Positions 1 through 5,716 are shown, counted from the stretch's first letter. The stretch is DNA of 10,051 nt from Dictyobacter formicarum (GCF_016587435.1 NZ_BNJJ01000052.1:1-10051); one strand, 5' to 3'. Translations and numbers: made by a program. The notes: a model not told the origin generated them from the letters alone.

Positions 1-1
1 T

Positions 2-376
2 ATCGATTTGATCGATCCACACAATCCGCTGGTCTCGATTCGTTTTGCCGCCTCAACTAACAAGCAACACCGTGAGCGCCGCATCGCCTTGCCGACCGAG
101 TTTACAGATATCTTTCGCCGCTACCAGCAAAATTATCATGTGACAGATGTGGTCTTCCCGTGCACTGATCGCAATTTAAACTACATCCTGGCCCGGGCGG
201 TGAGCGCTGCAAACATCAAGAAGCGCGTGACCCTGCAATTGTTGCGCGATACCTTTGCCGTACAGCAGTTGCGCGATGGCATCTCGCTGGATGGTCTACG
301 CGAAAAACTGGGCCTCTCAGATGAAGCCTGGCTGGAATCAAAAGAAAAGTATCGTCGCCTGGCCTTCCCCAAATAG
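2..376 (+). CDS. Tyrosine recombinase (phage integrase family), C-terminal fragment cut by window edge
   Basis: The frame is open from the first bases, so the real start lies outside the window. A TTG at position 8 is only an internal leucine. The visible 124 or so residues match the C-terminal catalytic half of tyrosine recombinases, which cut and rejoin DNA through a tyrosine. The segment KQHRERRIALP resembles the lysine-bearing beta-hairpin, LLRDTFAVQQL the HxxR box, LREKLGLSD the LGH box, and KEKYRRLA carries the likely nucleophilic tyrosine. The HxxR histidine appears as Gln and the LGH histidine as Leu, while the arginine and tyrosine are kept. This could be a diverged subfamily or a decaying copy. 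The stop is TAG at 374-376. The hairpin-rich stretch just downstream may be part of the same mobile unit. The family call is fairly secure; activity is uncertain. Confidence 0.75.
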   Translation: MDLIDPHNPLVSIRFAASTNKQHRERRIALPTEFTDIFRRYQQNYHVTDVVFPCTDRNLNYILARAVSAANIKKRVTLQLLRDTFAVQQLRDGISLDGLREKLGLSDEAWLESKEKYRRLAFPK

Positions 377-514
377 TCAGGAGGATAAGCAGAAGCATTA
401 ACATTGTAATGTTTCTCTTATCCCTTTTTCATTTTCCCAGGAGACTGTGTCTGACTCCCACGTCCATCGTGGTCTCTCCGCCTCACGCTACGCTCCTGCG
501 GAGCTCAAAAGAGG

Positions 515-569
515 TTTTTATGTTGGTGCAAAAAGTGTGCATAGCGCACTTTTTGCACCAACATAAAAA
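515..569. repeat. 26-bp inverted repeat with 3-nt loop
   Basis: Positions 515-540 pair with 544-569 without a gap. One T-G wobble occurs at 538/546, and the loop is ATA at 541-543. The outer part reads TTTTTATGTTGGTGCA on the left arm. The ends run T-rich to A-rich, opposite to an intrinsic terminator (A-rich stem entry, T-rich exit), so a terminator role is unlikely on either strand. It may be a palindromic interspersed repeat or the core of a miniature element. Transcribed from either strand it would give a very stable RNA hairpin. Confidence 0.85.
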
Positions 570-610
570 AAGAGATTGGAGACGCCTGCGTTCCCCAGGA
601 CCGAGGGCGC

Positions 611-638
611 TTTGATTCCCAGCACACTGGGAATCAAA
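611..638. repeat. 12-bp perfect hairpin just past the zinc-ribbon gene stop
   Basis: TTTGATTCCCAG (611-622) pairs perfectly with CTGGGAATCAAA (627-638) around the loop CACA. It begins 8 nt beyond the TAA stop of the minus-strand gene ending at 646. That is where a terminator or 3'-end-stabilising stem would lie, but no T-run follows on either strand, so it is not a classical intrinsic terminator. It could protect the mRNA 3' end or be part of the hairpin cluster to its left. Confidence 0.6.
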
Positions 639-645
639 CACATTC

Positions 646-1302
646 TTAATAGCGTTGCGGTGGAACCGTCATCCTTTGAGGTGCCTGCGGTGTGATGACA
701 AAGTGGGTGGCTTTGCGATTGATTGCACTATTGAGCAGTACGATATTGATAATAATAGCTCCAATCGCCAGCGGCCCCAGGCAAATCAACCCAAAGCCGA
801 GCGTGAACAGGGTGCCCAGGATCATCAAAGGCCAGTATAGAAAGAAGCTACATACCAGTAGAACGGCACCGACGGTCGTTTCACGTGTCATGAGCCAACC
901 GACCCCAAAGATACCAATCAGCGATAGAATAATTTCAGTTATCAGAGCTGTATTATCTTTTTGTGTTACTGTGAATGCACTGGCGTTGACTTCAGGTGCA
1001 TAGGCAGTAAAAGTAGCCTGATACGTTGGTGGCGGCTGATAGGATGGAGGCGAAGCAGCATAGCCATTGGCATAAGGAGGGGGATACGAGGCCTGACCTG
1101 GACCATGTGGTGCTGGCCTCTGGGCTGGCGGAACAAAGTTTTGTCGCTGCTGGGGCGCGGGCGACTCTGTTTCAAGTGGCGGATATACACCATAGGATGT
1201 ATGTGGATGCTCATTGCTGGCTGGTTGTTTAATACTGCTCCCACATACCGGGCATATCCTGGTTGTATCTGCTATTTCTTTTCCGCAACGTTTACAAAAC
1301 AT
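646..1302 (-). CDS. Zinc-ribbon membrane protein with proline-rich linker
   Basis: The product is 218 residues when started at the ATG at 1300-1302. An upstream in-frame TTG (1327-1329) would add nine residues, but the AAGAGGG motif lies downstream of it and upstream of the ATG, favouring the ATG despite a long spacing. Residues 3-20 form a short zinc ribbon with C3xxC6 and C17xxC20. Residues 30-105 are a low-complexity linker rich in Pro, Gln, Tyr and Ala. Residues 119-193 hold about three hydrophobic segments, loosely TM2-like, then a short basic tail. Such zinc-ribbon/TM2-like proteins are common in bacteria and mostly uncharacterised. The ribbon probably faces the cytoplasm and may bind protein or nucleic acid at the membrane. 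The gene follows comEC by 167 bp but has its own promoter. Function unknown. Confidence 0.8.
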   Translation of the reverse strand: MFCKRCGKEIADTTRICPVCGSSIKQPASNEHPHTSYGVYPPLETESPAPQQRQNFVPPAQRPAPHGPGQASYPPPYANGYAASPPSYQPPPTYQATFTAYAPEVNASAFTVTQKDNTALITEIILSLIGIFGVGWLMTRETTVGAVLLVCSFFLYWPLMILGTLFTLGFGLICLGPLAIGAIIINIVLLNSAINRKATHFVITPQAPQRMTVPPQRY

Positions 1303-1402
1303 GGTTAACCAAGTCCCTCTTAATATCAATGGATGTGTAGGTTTTTAATTCCTCTAACACCATTTACCGGCATCCACTGCTTGGTGGTTAAGTACCGTAT
1401 GT

Positions 1403-1431
1403 TGTATATTTACTTACTTGTACGTACGCAA
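1403..1431 (-). promoter_or_regulatory. Sigma-70-type promoter for the zinc-ribbon gene
   Basis: On the minus strand, TTGCGT (1426-1431) is followed after exactly 17 nt by TATACA (1403-1408). This predicts transcription starting near 1396 and a leader of roughly 95 nt before the ATG at 1302. The comEC-to-zinc-ribbon gap (1303-1469) contains nothing else clear except the palindrome GTACGTAC (1420-1427), which lies in the spacer and overlaps the edge of the -35 box and might be an operator. I saw no strong intrinsic terminator after comEC. Confidence 0.55.
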
Positions 1432-1469
1432 AGGATATGGGTTGTAGATGCAATGTGCCAGCAGGCCTA

Positions 1470-3971
1470 TTATGGTGATGCTACTTTCCATCCTTGGGCA
1501 TTGCCTGTAATTTCAATTGTACCTGCTTTCCCTGTATTTAGATTGTGAATACGGGACAGCGTTTCTGGTAGTTTTATCGCTGTCGCGTTTGTGGCCTGGC
1601 CTTTCTGTTGCGTTGCAGGAGGAGTTTCGATCAGTAGAGACGGATGCGCCTGCTGAACGAGTGTTACTAATTCTTTACGTACCGGTTGCCGGGCATCACC
1701 GACGATCTGAACTATATCAACTGGCAAAGTGCTATTTGTTGTTTGACCGATTAGCTGCGAGAGGGCATATTGACTTTGTGCTGCCGCGCCCAGCAATAGC
1801 AGTCGGATACCAGGAGCAACAAGACGTATGACCAGCGTATTATCCTGTACATTGTTACTGAGATGAAGCTGTGCAGCCGGCCACAAAATCTGTAATGATG
1901 TATATTTCCCCACTGCTAGCACCTGTCCACGCGCTAGAGGCCGGTAAAGCAACTGTCGTTCCTGAATAGTTTGTCGCCAGCGTGCATAAGCGGCCGAAGG
2001 ATGAAGCATGCCTGCATCAACAATTGTGCCAACGCGATAGCGTGTCACCACATCCTGTAATCCCAGCAGATGATCAGTGCGCGGAACCGTCAATACAACC
2101 AGGTCCAATGAACGCTGCCAGGAAGGAAGGCGGCTATCCAATTCCTGGGAGAGGGATGGCACATCCAATCCACCATCAATCAGTACTGTTTTCGCATCTG
2201 CCGTGCGGATAAAGATCGCCTCACCCTGCGCTGGTTTACCAGCTGGACCAACGTGTAAAAAGTCGATAGTGATAGCCCCGGTGGATTGTGAATGCAGGCT
2301 TGCTATGCCGGTAGCCAGGATAATTATTACGGCTATGGTTCCGTAAAGTAAGCGCCTCCCGCGCTTTGAGAGCAACCTCTTGTGATGGTCTTGCTTATAG
2401 TCATGATCGCGTTGCGATTGGCGTTTCACCAGGAAGAGTAGCAGGAGCGAAAGTGGTAGATAATACAGCCAGGCCAGGCGACTATCCAGCGTGGTGACGC
2501 TCAGATAGGCTCCGGGAAGGGCCGCGCAGATAAGGATACTCTGACTCATATACCAGAGTAGAGGCCAGACTAGCCAGCCACAGATAGTTCCCGCTAGCGC
2601 TGAAAGCAATCCCAGGCTGCAGAGGAGCAGGCCGAGTGTAATGACTATTCCTAGCAGGGGTACGGTTAACATATTGGCAATGGGAGCGATAAACGAAATT
2701 TGCTGGAAGGTGAGAGCAAAGATGGGTAGCGTTGCCATCTGGGCTGCTAGCGTAACGGCGCAAGTTTCCACAAGGAAATGGCCGCCGGGTACACGAGTTA
2801 GTGGATGCAGGAGCTGCTGTATGTGTGGTGTGAAGAGCACAATGCCCAATGTACCCAGAAACGAAAGCTGGAAGCCCGTGTCCCACAGTACCAATGGATC
2901 GAGCAAGCTCATACCTGTTGCTGTAAAGGCCAGGGCGGTATAAATATTATAGGTACGGTCTAGCCGTGGGGCCAGCACCAGTAAGCTCCCCATGACTCCC
3001 GAACGGATGGCCGCCGAGCCAGCACCACTTAGAATGGTATACGCACCAATGCAGAGTAGTACAATAGTGGTGCTGAGCCAGTGTGACCAGCTACGCCAGC
3101 TCCTGGAACCGGACCAGATCGTCGCCAGACGACCTGTATAGAGCCAGCGTGTACAGCTGATTACCAGTCCGGCAACCAGGGTCACCTTAAATCCTGATGG
3201 AACAATCAGGTGGGCGGTTCCAGTGACATTAAAGGCCTGACTCAGGGGCGCCAGTGGTGGTGTACGCAGGCCAAGCACAATAGCAATCAGTAAGGCTGCT
3301 GTTGGTTGGGGGAGGGACTGCTCGATTAATGTCGCAAAGTGGATGCGCCAGCGGTAGAGCCAGACGATGAGAGGGTTACCACCATGGCTCATTACAGTGA
3401 GCCGTGGAAACGTCATTTGTGCCAGTACATCGGGCGGGCCGTGGGGTTGCGGAGCTATGAGCTTGCCCTGTAATGTCAGACTATCGCCATAATTGGCACC
3501 ATAGACATCCTCAATACTAGTCCCGCTTATCTGAACCTCAATCGTACCATGAACCGTTTGCCAGCCAGAGGTTCCTGATCTGGAGATCCTTTCCACAGAG
3601 ACCTTTAAAAGGCGGGCCCGACCGGTCAGCCGGGGTTCATCGCTGACCGTGCCCTGGACCTTTACTACGCTTGCGCTAATCTGATGAGCAATTGACAGCG
3701 GATCATTGCCAGGAAGTATACTTGTATAGCGCCAGGCTCCCAGGATAAGAAATAGCAGCGCCAGTAGTGGCTGGCGCATAGTCGTTGTGCGCCAGTAGTA
3801 TACAGTAGCCAGCAGTGTGCCTATAGCCGCGCAAAGTAGCAAGAGTGGAAAGAAAGCAAACCAGGAGGCCAGTAGGATGCCAGCCAACCAGGCTGCGGCC
3901 ACTACCACAATGGATAAACCAGGCAGCGCGAAACCTGGAGTAGACGCTGGCTCCAGCACTTTTCCTCCCAT
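1470..3971 (-). CDS. comEC: ComEC/Rec2 family DNA-uptake channel with degenerate metallo-beta-lactamase domain
   Basis: This 833-residue polytopic inner-membrane protein is of the family that carries single-stranded DNA into the cell during natural transformation. The ATG at 3969-3971 is preceded by GGAGG at 8 nt. Residues 20-85 are hydrophobic segments, and 95-195 match the DUF4131-type soluble domain. Residues 225-515 are the Competence domain, with GTAHLIVPSGFKVTLVAG at 251-268, RSGVMG at 323-328 and DTGFQLSFLG at 364-373. A further membrane segment lies near 541-556. Residues 565-833 are the metallo-beta-lactamase-like domain. There the usual DVGQGD reads HVGPAGKPAQGE, THxHxDH reads TVPRTDH (628-634), the TGD aspartate is Ala (LLLLGAAA), and the HHGS region reads VGDA. 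Metal-dependent nuclease activity is therefore unlikely, although the frame is intact. It is the last gene of the com block, 85 bp after the small membrane protein. Confidence 0.93.
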   Translation of the reverse strand: MGGKVLEPASTPGFALPGLSIVVVAAAWLAGILLASWFAFFPLLLLCAAIGTLLATVYYWRTTTMRQPLLALLFLILGAWRYTSILPGNDPLSIAHQISASVVKVQGTVSDEPRLTGRARLLKVSVERISRSGTSGWQTVHGTIEVQISGTSIEDVYGANYGDSLTLQGKLIAPQPHGPPDVLAQMTFPRLTVMSHGGNPLIVWLYRWRIHFATLIEQSLPQPTAALLIAIVLGLRTPPLAPLSQAFNVTGTAHLIVPSGFKVTLVAGLVISCTRWLYTGRLATIWSGSRSWRSWSHWLSTTIVLLCIGAYTILSGAGSAAIRSGVMGSLLVLAPRLDRTYNIYTALAFTATGMSLLDPLVLWDTGFQLSFLGTLGIVLFTPHIQQLLHPLTRVPGGHFLVETCAVTLAAQMATLPIFALTFQQISFIAPIANMLTVPLLGIVITLGLLLCSLGLLSALAGTICGWLVWPLLWYMSQSILICAALPGAYLSVTTLDSRLAWLYYLPLSLLLLFLVKRQSQRDHDYKQDHHKRLLSKRGRRLLYGTIAVIIILATGIASLHSQSTGAITIDFLHVGPAGKPAQGEAIFIRTADAKTVLIDGGLDVPSLSQELDSRLPSWQRSLDLVVLTVPRTDHLLGLQDVVTRYRVGTIVDAGMLHPSAAYARWRQTIQERQLLYRPLARGQVLAVGKYTSLQILWPAAQLHLSNNVQDNTLVIRLVAPGIRLLLLGAAAQSQYALSQLIGQTTNSTLPVDIVQIVGDARQPVRKELVTLVQQAHPSLLIETPPATQQKGQATNATAIKLPETLSRIHNLNTGKAGTIEITGNAQGWKVASP

Positions 3972-4056
3972 AAACTTTCCCTCCCCACATCACCATCTCA
4001 AATGCTTCTGGCACGACACATGTCCAGGTACACAACGACTTAATGCTGTATCATAC

Positions 4057-4332
4057 TTAGTGAGGCATGAATTGATGTGTCATCATCGTTACCAGTTGGT
4101 TCGCATAGAAAGCCGCGACAGCGATACCAATACCTATTCCAATGAACGTCCCCAGGCGTTTGCCCAGGCGCCCCCCTTTCAGGATGTTCATGTCCAGCGA
4201 CGTAGCCACCATCCAGCCTAACAATACGCCCAGCCAGCGTCCCAGCAATGTTCCCAGACCCATACCCAACAATAGACACACAACCCAGACTCCACCCTCC
4301 AGCAACGCCATAAATTCATGTGTAATTGTCAT
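4057..4332 (-). CDS. Small two-helix membrane protein between comEA and comEC
   Basis: This 91-residue hydrophobic protein has two predicted membrane segments at about 15-45 and 59-79, joined by a short basic loop (NILKGGRLGKRLG). Both segments are rich in glycine spaced by small residues (GMGLGTLLG, GTFIGIGIGIG-like), a pattern that favours helix packing or oligomers. Its ATG (4330-4332) overlaps the comEA TGA (4329-4331) as ATGA, which implies translational coupling. The closest SD-like motif, AAAGGA, lies about 15 nt upstream and is poorly spaced. It occupies the comEB slot of the Bacillus comE operon but does not resemble ComEB, a deaminase-like protein. I do not recognise a family. The arrangement suggests a role in assembling or modulating the uptake channel, which is inference only. 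Confidence 0.7.
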   Translation of the reverse strand: MTITHEFMALLEGGVWVVCLLLGMGLGTLLGRWLGVLLGWMVATSLDMNILKGGRLGKRLGTFIGIGIGIAVAAFYANQLVTMMTHQFMPH

Positions 4333-5096
4333 GATACCGTGACCATATCCTTTATTTTTGCATAGACGGTTTTGCTTACTACCTGTGCTAACGTATCTAC
4401 GGATAGAAATGGACCATGTTGTAGACGATAAGTAACAATTGCCTGTGCTGACTTAGTACTAATCTGTAGATTCTGGCGCAACTCATCGGCACTGGCTGTA
4501 TTCACATTTACTTTGGTGACCGGCGTGTTGCTGGCAGTTGTACCGCTTGATCCTCCTGCCACAGGTGTCTCATTAGCGTGCAGTACATAAATCTCTTGTC
4601 CATCACTCAAATGTGTTGCTAGATTCAGCGCCGTCAGATTGGCGCCAGGTTGGGGACCGCCTGCTGCCTGCAACAATTGATACACGCGTGCCTGATTGTC
4701 CAGCGTATAGACACCGGGATGCTTGACCGCGCCCGTAATGTAGACCTGGATATTGCCGCCATCCGCGTTACTTGCAGCCGTTGCACTCTGAGCATTCCTG
4801 GCCGTATCGCTGGCCGTTGGCAGCACAGAATCTTGCGGTGATAAAGCTGTCGTTGGCCGCCAGAGCCAGAAAATACTCCCCAGCAGAGCTACTATCAGTA
4901 TCACTGCCAGCGCCTGTGAACGATATGGCTTCTTCTTGATATCATTGACCGTATCAGGCGCCGGTAATAACTCCGAATCCGCAGCAGTAGTGATCTCTGG
5001 CTTACCTAAGAGCGCATCTGGCAACGTTTGCTGTTCTGAAACATCATACAAAGACGTCGTACGAGGAGGAGTTGAAAGAGGTTGAAAAGGCATCAT
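4329..5096 (-). CDS. comEA: ComEA-like membrane-anchored DNA receptor (SLBB plus diverged HhH domain)
   Basis: The product is 255 residues from the ATG at 5094-5096, which has AGGGAG about 9 nt upstream. A second ATG follows immediately, and a TTG at 5133-5135 would add 13 residues without support. The order is a cytoplasmic tail of about 60 residues, a single membrane helix (61-79), a Ser/Ala/Thr-rich spacer, an SLBB domain (115-172, VYITGAVKHPGVYTL) and a C-terminal helix-hairpin-helix domain (195-255, beginning VNVNTASADEL). This is ComEA architecture: it binds incoming double-stranded DNA outside the membrane and passes it to ComEC. The HhH domain is unusual. The LPGIG-type first hairpin reads NLQIST and the second GIG reads VVSK with about two residues missing, so the backbone-contacting glycines are gone. 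It is first in the com block and stop/start-coupled to the next gene. Confidence 0.9.
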   Translation of the reverse strand: MMPFQPLSTPPRTTSLYDVSEQQTLPDALLGKPEITTAADSELLPAPDTVNDIKKKPYRSQALAVILIVALLGSIFWLWRPTTALSPQDSVLPTASDTARNAQSATAASNADGGNIQVYITGAVKHPGVYTLDNQARVYQLLQAAGGPQPGANLTALNLATHLSDGQEIYVLHANETPVAGGSSGTTASNTPVTKVNVNTASADELRQNLQISTKSAQAIVTYRLQHGPFLSVDTLAQVVSKTVYAKIKDMVTVS

Positions 5097-5148
5097 AGAC
5101 CGTTGCTCCCTTCTATCCACACACCAATCCAACAATCATCGCCGACAC

Positions 5149-5177
5149 AGCATAACAAATAAATTCATGCATATCAA
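5149..5177 (-). promoter_or_regulatory. Sigma-70-type promoter of the comEA operon
   Basis: On the minus strand TTGATA (5172-5177) is separated by exactly 17 nt from TATGCT (5149-5154). Transcription would start near 5142, giving a leader of about 45 nt with the AAGGGAG ribosome-binding site before the ATG at 5096. The match differs from consensus at one -35 and two -10 bases. A perfect 8-bp inverted repeat lies 11 nt upstream of the -35 box (see 5189-5214). Confidence 0.6.
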
Positions 5178-5188
5178 TACATAAAAAT

Positions 5189-5214
5189 AATGATTTTTTA
5201 TCCCCCAAATCATT
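5189..5214. promoter_or_regulatory. 8-bp inverted repeat upstream of the comEA promoter, possible operator
   Basis: AATGATTT (5189-5196) and AAATCATT (5207-5214) form a perfect inverted repeat with a 10-nt spacer containing a run of five C. It sits just upstream of the comEA -35 box and about 60 bp before the divergent tRNA promoter, a fitting place for a dimeric regulator. The stem is A/T-rich, so as an RNA hairpin it would be weak. No regulator family can be assigned. Confidence 0.3.
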
Positions 5215-5273
5215 CCTGTTCGACCTGCAAAAGGCTCATCAGAGGAATGGTATAGTTTAGCCTGTCAGGCATC

Positions 5274-5302
5274 TTGAGAAAGTTTGATGAGTATGGTATA
5301 CT
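5274..5302 (+). promoter_or_regulatory. Promoter of tRNA-Arg(CCG)
   Basis: TTGAGA (5274-5279), 17 nt, then TATACT (5297-5302) gives a near-consensus promoter. Transcription should start around 5309-5311, only 2-4 nt before the mature tRNA 5' end at 5313. The -10 box lies inside the inverted repeat GAGTAT-GGT-ATACTC (5289-5303). Confidence 0.7.
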
Positions 5303-5312
5303 CATTTGTGAA

Positions 5313-5384
5313 GTTCCCGTAGCTCAGTGGATAGAGCACCGGTCTCCGGAACCGGGTGCGCTGGTTCGATTCCAGTCGGGAACA
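5313..5384 (+). tRNA. tRNA-Arg, anticodon CCG
   Basis: A full cloverleaf can be folded by hand. The acceptor stem is GTTCCCG (5313-5319) with CGGGAAC (5377-5383). The D stem is GCTC/GAGC (5322-5325, 5334-5337). The anticodon stem is CCGGT/ACCGG around loop CTCCGGA (5344-5350), giving anticodon CCG at 5346-5348. The variable loop is 4 nt. The T stem is GCTGG/CCAGT with one G-T pair around TTCGATT (5365-5371), and the discriminator base is A (5384). The next bases are CTC, so CCA is not encoded and must be added by the nucleotidyltransferase. It reads the arginine codon CGG. It is transcribed divergently from comEA and convergently with the sigma gene. Confidence 0.97.
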
Positions 5385-5414
5385 CTCAACAATACAAAAC
5401 GGCTCCAGAAGCCG

Positions 5415-5465
5415 AAATGGTCCAAACGAGAGGAAGCGGAAAACCCCTTGTTTGGGCCGTTTTTT
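5415..5465 (+). terminator. Intrinsic terminator after tRNA-Arg
   Basis: GGTCCAAAC (5419-5427) pairs with GTTTGGGCC (5450-5458) including one T-G pair. The stem extends outward through AAAT/GTTT, and a run of six T follows at 5460-5465. The loop is about 22 nt, long for a terminator. A smaller hairpin, CGGCT-CCAGA-AGCCG (5400-5414), directly precedes it and lies between the tRNA end and the terminator, where it could help 3' processing. Confidence 0.65.
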
Positions 5466-5716
5466 ACCAAGACTTGGTGCGTAGACAGTTCCGCACTCAC
5501 TCATGACCATCGTCTTTTCTAGAGGCAATTGATCACATTCGCTGTTCATAACTATGTACAATTGATTTCTTGTAGCCATGAGAGCATTTGTAATCCATGA
5601 ATGTCGCAAAGCGTTGCAGGGCAAGTTTTTGACCTGCCCTGCTTTTTTGAGGAAATACGCGTGAACCATGTTGATGTGAGCAATTGATTTCCTCTGGAAA
5701 AAATAGCGTGTTGGCA
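5466..5716. other. Intergenic gap between the tRNA terminator and the sigma gene
   Basis: This gap has no credible protein gene. Open frames crossing it into the tRNA are translations of tRNA sequence. It holds a second plus-strand terminator (5616-5648), a weak promoter-like pair TTGATC-18 nt-TATGTA (5529-5558) and the decamer CAATTGATTT twice (5559-5568, 5681-5690). No clear intrinsic terminator is visible for the minus-strand sigma gene. A small stem TTTCC/GGAAA at 5688-5700 lacks a following T-run on the minus strand. Confidence 0.5.
5616..5648 (+). terminator. Orphan intrinsic terminator, plus strand
   Basis: GCAGGGCA (5616-5623) pairs perfectly with TGCCCTGC (5635-5642) around an 11-nt loop, followed by six T at 5643-5648. 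This is a textbook terminator reading left to right, but no plus-strand gene ends here. On the minus strand the run of A precedes the stem, so it would not terminate the sigma gene well. It may catch read-through from the tRNA unit or end an unannotated small RNA. Confidence 0.65.

Larger units (their letters stand above)
377..645. other. Intergenic stretch packed with stem-loops, no credible gene
   Basis: No convincing coding sequence is present. The 68-codon open frame starting at 409 runs straight through the hairpins and resembles nothing known. The stretch holds successive inverted repeats: AGAC/GTCT at 442-452, CCACG/CGTGG at 458-472, CTCCGC/GCGGAG at 476-503, a 26-bp hairpin at 515-569 and a 12-bp hairpin at 611-638. 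TTCCCAGGA (434-442) recurs as TTCCCCAGGA (591-600), bracketing the inner four structures. This could be a small non-autonomous mobile element or a genomic interspersed repeat, but only a genome-wide search could show more than one copy. Confidence 0.5.

Noticed and set aside
254..268. SGFKVT in the ComEC competence domain (residues 259-264; columns given here are residue numbers, DNA about 3168-3212) as a lost active motif
   Set aside because: The canonical SGLHVG is known to vary, including SGxN forms, so this change alone is not evidence of lost function.
515..569. Large hairpin as an intrinsic terminator
   Set aside because: T-rich DNA precedes and A-rich DNA follows the stem on both strands, the reverse of a terminator.
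409..615. 68-codon plus-strand open frame
   Set aside because: It translates the stem-loops, has no clear ribosome-binding site and no recognisable protein features.
611..622. TTTGATTCCCAG as an attachment-site copy of the tRNA-Arg 3' end (TTCGATTCCAG)
   Set aside because: The similarity is short and imperfect, explained by generic T-loop sequence, and is part of a perfect hairpin. There is no extended identity.
2482..2886. 134-codon frame inside comEC
   Set aside because: It lies wholly within well-supported comEC coding sequence and has no recognisable motifs.
4040..4279. 79-codon minus-strand frame overlapping the small membrane protein
   Set aside because: It lacks coupling to comEA and has no hydrophobic pattern or other coherent composition. 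The 91-residue frame explains the DNA better.
5274..5522. 82-codon plus-strand open frame containing PVAQWIEHRSPEPGALV
   Set aside because: This is the familiar spurious translation of tRNA sequence and starts inside the tRNA promoter.
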